In this document: positions 51,634-60,147 of the stretch, one piece after another
Numbering within the stretch: position 1 is the stretch's first letter
Layout of the letters: every line of letters begins with the position of its first letter
Origin: DAOTXS01 sp034435055
Lineage (GTDB): Bacteria > Chloroflexota > Anaerolineae > UBA4142
NCBI GenBank assembly: GCA_034435055.1
Contig: DAOTXS010000039.1
Coordinates: 62,001-126,000 of the forward strand
Direction: 5' to 3'
Length of the DNA stretch: 64,000 bases
Notes under the pieces: generated by a model
Seen by the model: only the letters and a program-made list of their open reading frames with translations
Databases searched by the model: none
Told to the model about the DNA's origin: nothing
Program-made: the position numbers and the translations under genes

Positions 51634-52994
51634 TTCCACGCCGCATTCACCTCATCGGCATTGGCGGCATCGGTTTATCCGCGATTGCACGCGTGCTGAT
51701 TGCGCGAGGCGTACAAGTATCCGGTTCAGACTTGCGCGCGTCACCGATGACGGATGAACTAGCGAAACTGGGTGCGAGAATTTTTATCGGTCATCGCGCA
51801 GAAAATGTTGGCGACGTTGATTGGGTTCTGGTAACATCTGCCGCGCGCGATGATAATCCGGAAATTGTCGAAGCGAAGCGACGCGGAATTCGTATAGACA
51901 AACGCTACGACTTTTTCGCCGAACTCACCGCCGGCAAGAAAACAATCGCGATTGCCGGGACGCACGGCAAAACGACGACGACCGGTATGATTGCGACGAT
52001 GTTGACCAACGCGGGACTCGATCCCGATGTCATCGTCGGCGGCGTGATTCCGGAATTGAACGGCAACGCGCGCGCGGGCAACGGAAATTATTTTGTCATC
52101 GAAGCAGATGAGTACGACCGCGCGTTTCTGGGATTGCGACCGAATGTCGCCGTCGTAACGAGCATTGAAATGGATCATCCGGATATTTATCGTGACGTGG
52201 ATCAGGTCGCTAAAGCGTTTCACGAATTCTTGAATCTTGTGCCGGAAGATGGCTTGATTGTGGGGTGCGGCGATGCTCCGCACGTTGAACAAGAACTGAT
52301 GGAAATTCGGAAACCCTCAATCGTGCGGTACGGTTTCGGCGTAACGAATGATTGGCGCGCGACGGATGTGAAATCGAATGCGCACGGCGGGAGCGATTTC
52401 GTTGTGTGGCGTGGCACGGACAAGATCGGTGATTTTGCATTGCAAATTCCCGGCGCGCATAATGTTTTGAATGCGCTCGCGGCAATCGCCGTTGGGCATC
52501 ACGTTGGCGTCGAGATGCAAATCGCGTGCGACGTGTTGAAGAATTTTCGCGGCGCGGCACGGCGGTTCGAGGTGAAAGGGGATTTTGCCGGCGTAACGCT
52601 CATCGACGATTACGCACATCATCCAACCGAAATTCGTGCGACGCTGGCGGCGGCGCGCGCGCGGTACGGCAATCGCAAAATTTGGGCGGTGTTTCAGCCG
52701 CACACGTTCTCGCGCACGCAAATATTGCTAGAAGAATTCGCGCGGGCGTTCGATGATGCGGATCACGTCATCGTCACGGAAATCTACGCCGCGCGCGAAA
52801 CGAATTCACTGGGGATCAGCGGGGCGCACATCATCGAAAAAATGCAGCATCGCGACGCGCATTTCATTGCGGAGTTGCCGGCGTGCGCGGAACTGGTTGC
52901 TCGGCGCGCGCGTGCGGGCGATGTGGTGATCACGCTTGGCGCGGGCGATGTGAATCGCGTGGGCGAGTTGATCGCACAGGTTCGAGGAGCTTGA
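51630..52994 (+). CDS. murC: UDP-N-acetylmuramate--L-alanine ligase
   Basis: A 454-residue Mur ligase. IHLIGIGGIGLSAIARVL starts the UDP-binding domain, AIAGTHGKTTTTGMIATML (near residue 108) is the P-loop, and VIEADEYDRAFL and IDDYAHHPTEIRATL are MurC signatures. It adds L-Ala to UDP-MurNAc, the first peptide step. The ATG at 51630 overlaps the murG stop. The next gene follows after one base. Confidence 0.95.
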   Translation: MIPRRIHLIGIGGIGLSAIARVLIARGVQVSGSDLRASPMTDELAKLGARIFIGHRAENVGDVDWVLVTSAARDDNPEIVEAKRRGIRIDKRYDFFAELTAGKKTIAIAGTHGKTTTTGMIATMLTNAGLDPDVIVGGVIPELNGNARAGNGNYFVIEADEYDRAFLGLRPNVAVVTSIEMDHPDIYRDVDQVAKAFHEFLNLVPEDGLIVGCGDAPHVEQELMEIRKPSIVRYGFGVTNDWRATDVKSNAHGGSDFVVWRGTDKIGDFALQIPGAHNVLNALAAIAVGHHVGVEMQIACDVLKNFRGAARRFEVKGDFAGVTLIDDYAHHPTEIRATLAAARARYGNRKIWAVFQPHTFSRTQILLEEFARAFDDADHVIVTEIYAARETNSLGISGAHIIEKMQHRDAHFIAELPACAELVARRARAGDVVITLGAGDVNRVGELIAQVRGA

Positions 52995-52995
52995 T

Positions 52996-53760
52996 ATGGG
53001 TGAATTATTCAGCGTACGTAGTTTAATCTACTGGTGGGGTATGTTGACCGCGAGTGCTTTTATCAAAGATTGGCTAGCAAGTCTGTCGGAATTATTGAAA
53101 GACCCGGAAACATTTAATAGTGAAAAGATTCCATTTAATATGATGCCGGGTCTAAATGCTTGGATCGATGGCGCGGCGGATTACGTTAAAAACTCGGTCA
53201 ATTTCGACCCTGAGCAAGTTATTGCGACGATTGGACCACTTGCGATTCGCGGCTGGGCTGTCGCGCTCGTATTCGGTTTGATCATCATCGGTTTTGGTAT
53301 CCGCCTTTATATTCGTGCACTCCGCTCGCATCAATGGTTCGATGATTTGTTTACGCTCTTTATACTGTATATCATTTTACGATTCGAAGGACACATCGTG
53401 GGAAGCACCGGGTTGCCGGTACAAGATTGGTTCAAATCGCTTGTGGAAAATCAATTCGTCTCATTTTTCCTGATTATTCTCTTGTTGCTCACTTTGAGTT
53501 TTGCCGGCGAGGGCTTGCGGAGCAAGCGGGCATTTTGGCGCGCGCTGGGCGCGGCGACTCTCATTTCATTATTCATTTATCCTAGCCAGATGGCAAGTGT
53601 GCTGGGTTACATTGTGCAAGCACTGGCGTTCTTTGGCACGTCATTGTCAACGCAACAGAATTTGCCATTTACGGTTGCCTGGGGTGTGATTGGAATGATT
53701 CTGGCAATTCATCGACTCACGACACCTGAAGCCGCGGTCGGCGGCAAAGCGGAAGGTTAA
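52996..53760 (+). CDS. Unknown polytopic membrane protein between murC and murB
   Basis: A 254-residue protein I do not recognise. Hydrophobic segments lie at about 8-24, 82-108, 116-136, 153-172, 182-215 and 225-241; the stretch 25-80 (FIKDWLASLSELLKDPETFN, MMPGLNAWIDGAADYVKNS) is polar and partly amphipathic and would lie on one side of the membrane. There are no cysteines and no catalytic motif. It starts one base after murC with GAGGAG ahead of ATG 52996 and ends 3 nt before murB, so it is translated as part of the wall and division cluster. Its sequence is more AT-rich than its neighbours. Confidence 0.82.
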   Translation: MGELFSVRSLIYWWGMLTASAFIKDWLASLSELLKDPETFNSEKIPFNMMPGLNAWIDGAADYVKNSVNFDPEQVIATIGPLAIRGWAVALVFGLIIIGFGIRLYIRALRSHQWFDDLFTLFILYIILRFEGHIVGSTGLPVQDWFKSLVENQFVSFFLIILLLLTLSFAGEGLRSKRAFWRALGAATLISLFIYPSQMASVLGYIVQALAFFGTSLSTQQNLPFTVAWGVIGMILAIHRLTTPEAAVGGKAEG

Positions 53761-53763
53761 TCG

Positions 53764-54675
53764 GTGAAGGATGATCGTCTCGATGATTTGTGCGTTGCAT
53801 TGGGCGACCGTGCAAAAACGGACGAGCTGCTCGCGCCGCGCACGACGTTTCGCATCGGCGGTCCTGCTGATCTGTTGATCGAATCCAACACGCTTCCCGA
53901 ATTGATGACGGCGGTGCGCTTGGCGCGGCAGTTTGGCGTGCCGATGTTCATTCTTGGCAATGGTTCAAATATTCTTATTCGCGACGCTGGGTTTCGTGGA
54001 CTCGTGATTGAAAATCGATGCGCCCAGTTTTGGTTGGATGTCGCGGAGCCGGGTAAAGCCATTCTGCATATCGAAAGTGGTGCAGCGTTGCCCAACATCG
54101 CGAATCGAATGGCGCGCCAGGGCTGGGCGGGATTGGAATGGGCAATTGGCGTGCCGGGGACGATTGGCGGTGCAGTGGTGAACAACGCCGGCGCGCATCG
54201 CGCGTGCATTGCCGATAATTTGATCAAAGTTTCGCTCCTCGATGCGAACAATGTCGTGCGCGAGTTGCCAAAATCAGAACTGCAATTCGATTATCGCGCA
54301 AGCCGGTTCAAGCGCGTGAAAAACGAAATCATTCTCAGCGCCGATTTCGGGTTGACGCGCGATGACCCACAAAAATGTGTTGCGCGGATGAACGAGTACG
54401 CCGAGTATCGCCGGCGCACGCAACCAACCGAAGCGAGTGTGGGATCGATGTTCAAAAATCCGCCCGGCGATTATGCCGGTCGCTTGATCGACGCGGCGGA
54501 CTTGAAAGGAACATGCGTCGGCAACGTTGAAGTTTCTCAAGTGCATGGGAATTTTTTTGTGAATCGCGGCGGTGCAACGGCGAATGATGTGCTGGCGTTG
54601 ATTGCTTTGGTGCGCGAACGCGTGCGAGAAAAGTTTGGCGTTGAGTTGGAATTGGAAATTGAAATAATCGAATAA
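53764..54675 (+). CDS. murB: UDP-N-acetylenolpyruvoylglucosamine reductase
   Basis: A 303-residue FAD enzyme. TTFRIGGPADLLIE, FILGNGSNILIRDAGFRGLVIE and GLEWAIGVPGTIGGAVVNNAGAH form the FAD domain, and SVGSMFKNPPGDYAGRLIDAA holds the catalytic serine of the proton relay. It reduces enolpyruvyl-UDP-GlcNAc to UDP-MurNAc. The start is GTG 53764, 3 nt after the membrane protein gene. The acidic C-terminal tail (ELELEIEIIE) leads into a heptamer repeat. Confidence 0.95.
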   Translation: MKDDRLDDLCVALGDRAKTDELLAPRTTFRIGGPADLLIESNTLPELMTAVRLARQFGVPMFILGNGSNILIRDAGFRGLVIENRCAQFWLDVAEPGKAILHIESGAALPNIANRMARQGWAGLEWAIGVPGTIGGAVVNNAGAHRACIADNLIKVSLLDANNVVRELPKSELQFDYRASRFKRVKNEIILSADFGLTRDDPQKCVARMNEYAEYRRRTQPTEASVGSMFKNPPGDYAGRLIDAADLKGTCVGNVEVSQVHGNFFVNRGGATANDVLALIALVRERVREKFGVELELEIEIIE

Positions 54676-54747
54676 TTTTCGATTGGCGATTGCCGATTTT
54701 CGATTTGAGGAACAAACAATCGAAAATCGCAAAGCGAAAATCGAAAA
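54676..54747. repeat. Heptamer repeat with inverted halves between murB and ddl
   Basis: TTTTCGA, TTGGCGA, TTGCCGA, TTTTCGA (54676-54703) and, after a spacer, TCGAAAA, TCGCAAA, GCGAAAA, TCGAAAA (54720-54747) are inverse-complement heptamers that can pair into a hairpin. It begins directly after the murB stop. Confidence 0.82.
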
Positions 54748-54772
54748 TGATGAATCAGATAGAGCGCAAAAA

Positions 54773-55897
54773 GTGGTTGTCAAAATTCGGGTCGGTATTA
54801 TCTTTGGTGGCAAGTCCGGCGAGCATGAAGTTTCGCTGGCTTCGGCGCAGTCCGTTGCGCGCGCGATCAATCAAGACAAGTACGAGGTCGTACTCATCGG
54901 CATCACCAAGCAGGGCAGGTGGCTTGCCGGCGGCAATGTGCTCAAACAACTGGCGGCGGTCAGTCCGACGCCGTTACTTAAACCGATCGACGATACGCAA
55001 AACGGTGCTGGCAAAATATTGAACAGCGTTGAACTTGTGCCAACCGCGTCAAGCGAAACTGCCAGCGCGTCGCCGCTCAACACAATCGATGTTGCATTCC
55101 CACTGGTGCACGGTCCGTCCGGTGAAGATGGTTCGCTTCAAGGATTGCTCGAACTCGCGGACATTCCGTACGTCGGTGCGAGTGTGGTGGCGAGTGCCGT
55201 TGGAATGGATAAAGCGCTGATGAAATCCGTCTTTCGCGCGCACAATCTTCCACAAGTCGATTGGCTGGTGATTCTGCGCCGCGATTGGGAAATGCAACCG
55301 GCGGAAACCATTCAACGCATCGAATCAAGTTTTGGTTATCCCTGTTTTATCAAGCCGGCGAATCTGGGTTCGAGCGTTGGCGTGACCAAAGCACACGATC
55401 GCAATGGACTTGCACGCGCACTTGCGACCGCCGCGCAATACGACCGCAAATTGATTGTGGAACGCGCGGCGTTCAACGCGCGCGAAATCGAGTGCAGTGT
55501 GTTAGGCAATGACGATCCAATTGCATCGTTGCCCGGCGAAGTGATTCCGCGCCGCGAATTTTACGATTACGCGGCGAAATACGATAATGAAGCCGGGACT
55601 GATTTGATTGTGCCGGCGGATTTGCCGGATGAAATGACGCGCGCGGTGCAAGCGATGGCAATTCGCGCATTCAAATCAATTGACGCAAGCGGGATGGCGC
55701 GCGTGGATTTCTTTCTCGAACGCGACAGCAATCGCTTGTTGCTGAACGAGATCAACACAATTCCCGGCTTTACATCGGTGTCGATGTATCCGCGAATGTG
55801 GGAAAAGAGCGGACTGGCGTACGCGGATTTAATCGATCGCTTGATTCAACTGGCTTTGGAACGACACGCGGACAAACGCAAATCAAAAATCTTTTGA
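54773..55897 (+). CDS. ddl: D-alanine--D-alanine ligase
   Basis: A 374-residue ATP-grasp enzyme. VGIIFGGKSGEHEVSLASA opens the first domain, CFIKPANLGSSVGVTKA is the ATP-binding loop, EFYDYAAKYDNEAGT is the omega loop with the Tyr-Lys pair of D-Ala-D-Ala (not D-lactate) ligases, and LLNEINTIPGFTSVSMYP is the Mg site. It makes the D-Ala-D-Ala used by MurF. I place the start at GTG 54773; the frame continues upstream into the repeat, where a longer N-terminus of about 30 residues would be repeat-encoded. No good ribosome-binding site decides between them. Confidence 0.9.
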   Translation: MVVKIRVGIIFGGKSGEHEVSLASAQSVARAINQDKYEVVLIGITKQGRWLAGGNVLKQLAAVSPTPLLKPIDDTQNGAGKILNSVELVPTASSETASASPLNTIDVAFPLVHGPSGEDGSLQGLLELADIPYVGASVVASAVGMDKALMKSVFRAHNLPQVDWLVILRRDWEMQPAETIQRIESSFGYPCFIKPANLGSSVGVTKAHDRNGLARALATAAQYDRKLIVERAAFNAREIECSVLGNDDPIASLPGEVIPRREFYDYAAKYDNEAGTDLIVPADLPDEMTRAVQAMAIRAFKSIDASGMARVDFFLERDSNRLLLNEINTIPGFTSVSMYPRMWEKSGLAYADLIDRLIQLALERHADKRKSKIF

Positions 55898-55916
55898 CAT
55901 CGCCTAGGCAAACACT

Positions 55917-56711
55917 ATGACCTACTCATCTCATCGTCGAACATCGAAGCGTCCAGCCGCGCGTCGTACGCGACGCGTCAACCTCGCCGCCGGTGAAGCT
56001 ATGGCGCGACGATCACCGTTCGTTCATATCAAAGTCAATCGTTCCCAGGTGATCACGCTGGGGCTGATCGTTGTGCTTGCCGCGCTCTTGTTTTTCGTTT
56101 TCAACACCGATACCTTTTACGTGTACGAATTCCAAATTACTGGGACGCGCTTTCTGACTGTCGCCGAAATTCAACAGGCAAGCGGGATTATGGGCTATCA
56201 TATTTTGTTTATCGACGCCAATTCTGTTCAACGCGCGCTCGCCAGTCTGCCGGAAATCAAATCGGTGAAGGTTGCGTCGCGCTTGCCGAATTTGGTTAGC
56301 GTAAACATCGTCGAACGCAAACCGGAAATTACATGGCTGCGCGGCAACGAAGTGCACTGGGTCGATTTGGAGGGCATTGGTTTTCGCGCGCGGACGAATC
56401 TCACAGATTTATCGGTGATTCGCGATCTCGATCAAAAGCCGATCAAGTACGGCGAAAAAATTCATCCCCGCGCGGTCGATGCGTTTTGGGCGTTTCGCGC
56501 GGCGTACCCGGACGGTCCGCGTTCGTTCGAGTGGTCGAACGCGCGCGGCTTGGCATACACCGATGAACGCGGCTGGAAAATTTATCTGGGCGATGCGAAT
56601 GATATGGCGCTGAAGGTGGCGCGCTTGCGCGCACTCGTGCCGCAACTGGTCGCGCAGAACGCGCGAATTCGGTTCATCGATTTTGGCAGAGGCGAACCCT
56701 ATTATCAATAA
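55917..56711 (+). CDS. ftsQ: Cell-division protein FtsQ
   Basis: A 264-residue bitopic protein. A basic N-terminal tail (RRTSKRPAARRTRR), one membrane helix (about 45-62), then a POTRA domain (FYVYEFQITGTRFLTVAEIQQASGI to SVNIVERKPEITW) and the FtsQ domain with WVDLEGIGF. It links the FtsL complex to the septal synthases. The ATG at 55917 lies 19 nt after ddl. The stop runs straight into the octamer repeat. Confidence 0.92.
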   Translation: MTYSSHRRTSKRPAARRTRRVNLAAGEAMARRSPFVHIKVNRSQVITLGLIVVLAALLFFVFNTDTFYVYEFQITGTRFLTVAEIQQASGIMGYHILFIDANSVQRALASLPEIKSVKVASRLPNLVSVNIVERKPEITWLRGNEVHWVDLEGIGFRARTNLTDLSVIRDLDQKPIKYGEKIHPRAVDAFWAFRAAYPDGPRSFEWSNARGLAYTDERGWKIYLGDANDMALKVARLRALVPQLVAQNARIRFIDFGRGEPYYQ

Positions 56712-56772
56712 ACCAATGAACCAATGAGCCAATATTGGCTCATTGGCAAATTGGTGAATTGGCTCATTGAGG
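56711..56772. repeat. Octamer repeat with inverted halves between ftsQ and ftsA
   Basis: CCAAT recurs every 8 nt (56713, 56721, 56729) and is followed by ATTGG every 8 nt (56734, 56742, 56750, 56758), ending in ATTGAGG (56766-56772), so the two halves can pair. The GAGG of the last unit is the ribosome-binding site of ftsA. Confidence 0.85.
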
Positions 56773-56778
56773 TATTTT

Positions 56779-58032
56779 ATGGCAGTTCCCATTGCGGCTT
56801 TGGATATTGGCACAACGAAAACGTGCGCGTTGATCGGCGAACAAACCGAGAGCGGAATGTGGCGAATTCTCGGCGCGGGGGTGGTTGCGTCGCGCGGGAT
56901 GCGCAAAGGTGTCATCACCGATGTGAAGGAAGCGACGCAAGCCATCGCGGAAGCGATGGAACAAGCCGAGCGCGTCTCCGGCATCCCGGTCGATTCGGTT
57001 ATTGTGGGGATTGCCGGCGCGCACATTCAATCGACGAATTCACGCGGCGTTGCCGGGATTCACGGCGGGCGCGGTGTAACCCAGGATGACATCGACCGCG
57101 CGATGGAAGCGGCGGAAGCGATTGCCGTGCCGCAGAACCGGGAAATCCTGCACGCGATTCCGCGCGGTTACACGCTCGATGGTCAGGATGGCGTCAAAGA
57201 TCCACTGGGGATGATTGGCTTTCGCTTGGAAGTTGAAGCGCACATCGTCACCGGCGCGGCGGCATCGATTCAAAACGTCGTCAAAGCAGTTGAAGGCGCG
57301 GGATTGAAAATCGCCGATTTGGTACTCGAACCGATTGCCGCCGGCGATGCGGTGCTGACCACGCCGGAAAAAGAAATGGGCGTCGTGCTGGCGGACATCG
57401 GCGGTGGCACCACCGACATTGCGATTTTTATCGATGGCAGTGTGTGGCACACGATTATTTTGCCGACCGGCGGTTTGCACATCACGAACGATCTGGCTGT
57501 GGGCTTGCGCACGCCGTTCGATGCGGCGGAAGAAATGAAATTGAAATTTGGTCACGCTGATCCCAATCAAATTCCGGAAACCGAGTACATCGACGTGACG
57601 GCATTTGGTGAAGAGGGACGGCGGACAGTTGCGCGGCGCGACATTGCAGAAATCATCAGTGCGCGCGCGGAAGAAATTTGTCAACTGATCCTCACGGAGG
57701 TCAAACGGTCGGGCTATGATAATTTATTACCGGCAGGCGTTGTTTTGTGCGGCGGCACCGCGGAACTTGCCGGGCTAAAATCGTTCGCGCGTGAAATTTT
57801 GCAAATGCCGGTGCGGGTTGGTCTGCCGCGCGACACGGAAGGTTTTGTCGATCGGATTTCCTCGGCGGCGTTTGCGACGAGCGTGGGTCTGTTGCAATGG
57901 GGATGGAAACAACGCGACTTGAGTGCGATGGGACTCGCAACCAAATTGGGTTACAAGAAACCCAATGCGATGAGTAATTTGCTCGGATGGGCAAAGCGAG
58001 CATTTTTACCGGAAAACGAAAAAGGGGCTTGA
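56779..58032 (+). CDS. ftsA: Cell-division protein FtsA
   Basis: A 417-residue actin-like ATPase. Phosphate-1 motif ALDIGTTKTCALIGE, the 1C domain, phosphate-2 VVLADIGGGTTDIAIF and the adenosine motif VVLCGGTAELAGLKSF are in order. The C-terminus (SNLLGWAKRAFLP) is the amphipathic membrane-targeting helix. It anchors FtsZ to the membrane. ATG 56779 has GAGG from the repeat at 6 nt. Its stop codon lies inside the -35 box of the ftsZ promoter. Confidence 0.95.
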   Translation: MAVPIAALDIGTTKTCALIGEQTESGMWRILGAGVVASRGMRKGVITDVKEATQAIAEAMEQAERVSGIPVDSVIVGIAGAHIQSTNSRGVAGIHGGRGVTQDDIDRAMEAAEAIAVPQNREILHAIPRGYTLDGQDGVKDPLGMIGFRLEVEAHIVTGAAASIQNVVKAVEGAGLKIADLVLEPIAAGDAVLTTPEKEMGVVLADIGGGTTDIAIFIDGSVWHTIILPTGGLHITNDLAVGLRTPFDAAEEMKLKFGHADPNQIPETEYIDVTAFGEEGRRTVARRDIAEIISARAEEICQLILTEVKRSGYDNLLPAGVVLCGGTAELAGLKSFAREILQMPVRVGLPRDTEGFVDRISSAAFATSVGLLQWGWKQRDLSAMGLATKLGYKKPNAMSNLLGWAKRAFLPENEKGA

Positions 58033-58057
58033 CAGAAGGTACCGCGTACTGTAAAAT
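58029..58057 (+). promoter_or_regulatory. Promoter of ftsZ, overlapping the ftsA stop
   Basis: TTGACA (58029-58034) contains the ftsA TGA; TAAAAT (58052-58057) follows after 17 nt. A start near 58064 gives a leader of about 57 nt. It allows ftsZ to be made in excess of the upstream division proteins. Confidence 0.75.
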
Positions 58058-58120
58058 GACCTCATCTTTCCCAAATGTCGTGCCTGCAAGCTCTACTCTC
58101 CACTAGATGTAGGGGGAACA

Positions 58121-59353
58121 ATGAAGACGACAAAAGACATTGTGGTAGACGTAAAACAACAACCGGGTTCAATCGTTAAATCGAATGATTCGCGCGCGGG
58201 AGCGCCACGACGGGAGGCAAATATGCAAGCAACTCAGCAAGCACCCAAAGACAAGGACAAAGTTGAAAACTTTGCCGAAATCAAAGTGATTGGTGTCGGC
58301 GGGGGCGGTACGAACGCGGTCAATCGGATGATTGATCAGGGTTTGCACGGCGTCAAATTTATCGCAATCAACACCGATGGACAGGCGCTTGTGCATTCCA
58401 ACGCGCCGAACCGAATTCGCATCGGCGATAAATTGACGCGCGGCTTGGGCGCCGGCGGCGATCCGGTGATCGGCGAGAAAGCCGCGGAAGAATCGAGCGA
58501 AGAGTTGTACGATTCGCTTGTCGGTTCCGATATGGTGTTTATCACCGCTGGGATGGGCGGTGGCACCGGCACCGGCGCTGCGCCGGTGGTTGCGCGCATT
58601 GCCAAAGAAGCCGGCGCATTGACGATTGGTGTCGTTACCAAACCATTTACCTTCGAAGGCACGCGCCGGCGCAATGTTGCGGACGAAGGTTTGAACAAAC
58701 TGCGCGAGCAAGTCGATACCTTGATTGTCATTCCCAATGATCGCTTGCTCGAAATCGCCGACAAGAAAGCGTCGTTGCAAACCGCGTTTCGGACCGCGGA
58801 CGATGTGTTGCGGCAAGGCATTCAAGGCATCAGCGAATTGATCACGGTTCCTGGGTTGATCAATCTGGATTTCGCCGATGTGAAAACGATTATGGGGTCC
58901 GGCGGTGCAGCGTTGATGGCAATCGGTCGCGCGGCCGGCGAGAATCGCGCGGTTGCCGCGGCTGAAGCCGCGATTCGCAGTCCGTTGCTCGATCTGTCGA
59001 TTGACGGCGCGAAAGGCGTTTTGTTCAACGTTACCGGCGGCGATGATTTGACGCTGAACGATGTCTATCTTGCCGCCGAAGTGGTGCGGCGCGTGGCTGA
59101 TCCGGATGTCAATCTGATTTTCGGCGCTGTGATCAATCCGGAAATGAAAGATGAATTGCAGATTACGGTGATCGCAACCGGTTTTAATGCGGTTGCCAAG
59201 CGACAGACCGGTGCGGGGCAACCGAATAATATGTTGGTCGCGCCGGGACGCAAGATGATCGATTTTCCGGTGCAAGCAGCCGTCGGTCGCAACACGAATC
59301 ACGAAGACTTGGACATCCCGGCATTTTTGCGCAAGCGGGCTGAGATGCGTTAA
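58121..59353 (+). CDS. ftsZ: Cell-division GTPase FtsZ
   Basis: A 410-residue tubulin-like GTPase. IKVIGVGGGGTNAVNRMI, the GTP loop ITAGMGGGTGTGAAPVVA, the T7 loop and catalytic region NLDFADVKTIM, and the C-terminal peptide DLDIPAFLRKR are present. It forms the Z-ring. Two starts are possible: ATG 58121 with GGGGGA, giving a 35-residue polar N-terminal extension, or ATG 58223 with the better GGGAGG at 5 nt, giving 376 residues. The second is closer to the usual FtsZ N-terminus; both may be used. Confidence 0.95.
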   Translation: MKTTKDIVVDVKQQPGSIVKSNDSRAGAPRREANMQATQQAPKDKDKVENFAEIKVIGVGGGGTNAVNRMIDQGLHGVKFIAINTDGQALVHSNAPNRIRIGDKLTRGLGAGGDPVIGEKAAEESSEELYDSLVGSDMVFITAGMGGGTGTGAAPVVARIAKEAGALTIGVVTKPFTFEGTRRRNVADEGLNKLREQVDTLIVIPNDRLLEIADKKASLQTAFRTADDVLRQGIQGISELITVPGLINLDFADVKTIMGSGGAALMAIGRAAGENRAVAAAEAAIRSPLLDLSIDGAKGVLFNVTGGDDLTLNDVYLAAEVVRRVADPDVNLIFGAVINPEMKDELQITVIATGFNAVAKRQTGAGQPNNMLVAPGRKMIDFPVQAAVGRNTNHEDLDIPAFLRKRAEMR

Positions 59354-59373
59354 TCGATTCGGAAGGTGCGCGC

Positions 59374-60132
59374 ATGAAAACGAAACGATTCCTGTCTGTA
59401 GGTGCGTTCATCGCATTGACATTTGGGTTGTTGATGATTTCGGTCACCGGTGTTTCCGCCGAAGACCCGCGACCACAAGGAATTCCATTCTCCACGATGC
59501 CTTGGCCCACGGCGCGTCCATTGCGCGTGGGCGAAACGTGGTCGCCGTCGAGCGCACCTTCGGCGTACAATCCGCCCGCCGCCTCTTCATCAATCCCGGT
59601 AATTGTTCTGCCGTCCAATCCTGCACCTGTGCCTTCACCGGTCGCGCCATCGATTCCGGTCATTGTCATTCCGCCAAATCCCGCGCCAGCACAATCGAAT
59701 GTTTTGCCGGCAACCAATCCTCCGCCGGTGAGTAGCGGTACGAGTCCATCGAATGCGTTGATGGCGGCGGGTAGTTGGGAAACTCTTGGCGCGGGCGCTG
59801 CAGTGTGGTACCGCATTGGTAATGGTGGCGTGCATATGGATGTGTTTTTGGATGCCATTCCGATGAGTAATGTTTCGATGCAAGTTTTTGCGCCGAATCA
59901 ATTTCACAAGCCAATTGGATATGGCACGTTATCCAAAGATGGTGCGCGCTTGGTGTGGGCAGGCGGTCATTGGAAATCGCAAGGTGATTGGGTTGCCAAA
60001 ATCACCAATGGCAATCCAATTCCAATTAGTTATCGTTTGACCAGTTCCGCTATCGATATTAGCAATAAATCGTGCTACAGTTATTGGGAATGGATCGGAC
60101 CTAATTACGTATATTGGACCGAGTGTCGCTAA
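59374..60132 (+). CDS. Secreted Pro-rich protein with C-terminal beta domain, after ftsZ
   Basis: A 252-residue protein with a signal peptide (cut likely near VSA-ED), a Pro/Ser-rich region with two near-identical copies of SIPVIVLPSNPAP (residues about 73 and 93), and a C-terminal domain of about 120 residues (AGSWETLGAGAAVWYRIGNGG, WKSQGDWVAKITNG, ending SCYSYWEWIGPNYVYWTEC). The last part may be a beta-sandwich or PPC-like binding domain with one disulfide; I do not recognise the family firmly. GGAAGG lies before the ATG, 20 nt after ftsZ, so it may share the ftsZ transcript and act outside the cell at the wall. Confidence 0.82.
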   Translation: MKTKRFLSVGAFIALTFGLLMISVTGVSAEDPRPQGIPFSTMPWPTARPLRVGETWSPSSAPSAYNPPAASSSIPVIVLPSNPAPVPSPVAPSIPVIVIPPNPAPAQSNVLPATNPPPVSSGTSPSNALMAAGSWETLGAGAAVWYRIGNGGVHMDVFLDAIPMSNVSMQVFAPNQFHKPIGYGTLSKDGARLVWAGGHWKSQGDWVAKITNGNPIPISYRLTSSAIDISNKSCYSYWEWIGPNYVYWTECR

Positions 60133-60147
60133 AGGTGTCGAGGTTAA

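Noticed and set aside
44938..56772. CRISPR-like arrays at the repeat tracts
   Set aside because: Units are 7-8 nt and adjacent, without spacers of 30 nt, and no cas genes are present.
58169..59302. Long open frame (377 codons) antisense to ftsZ
   Set aside because: The composition is rich in His, Arg and Asn as expected of antisense reading; ftsZ on the other strand is certain.
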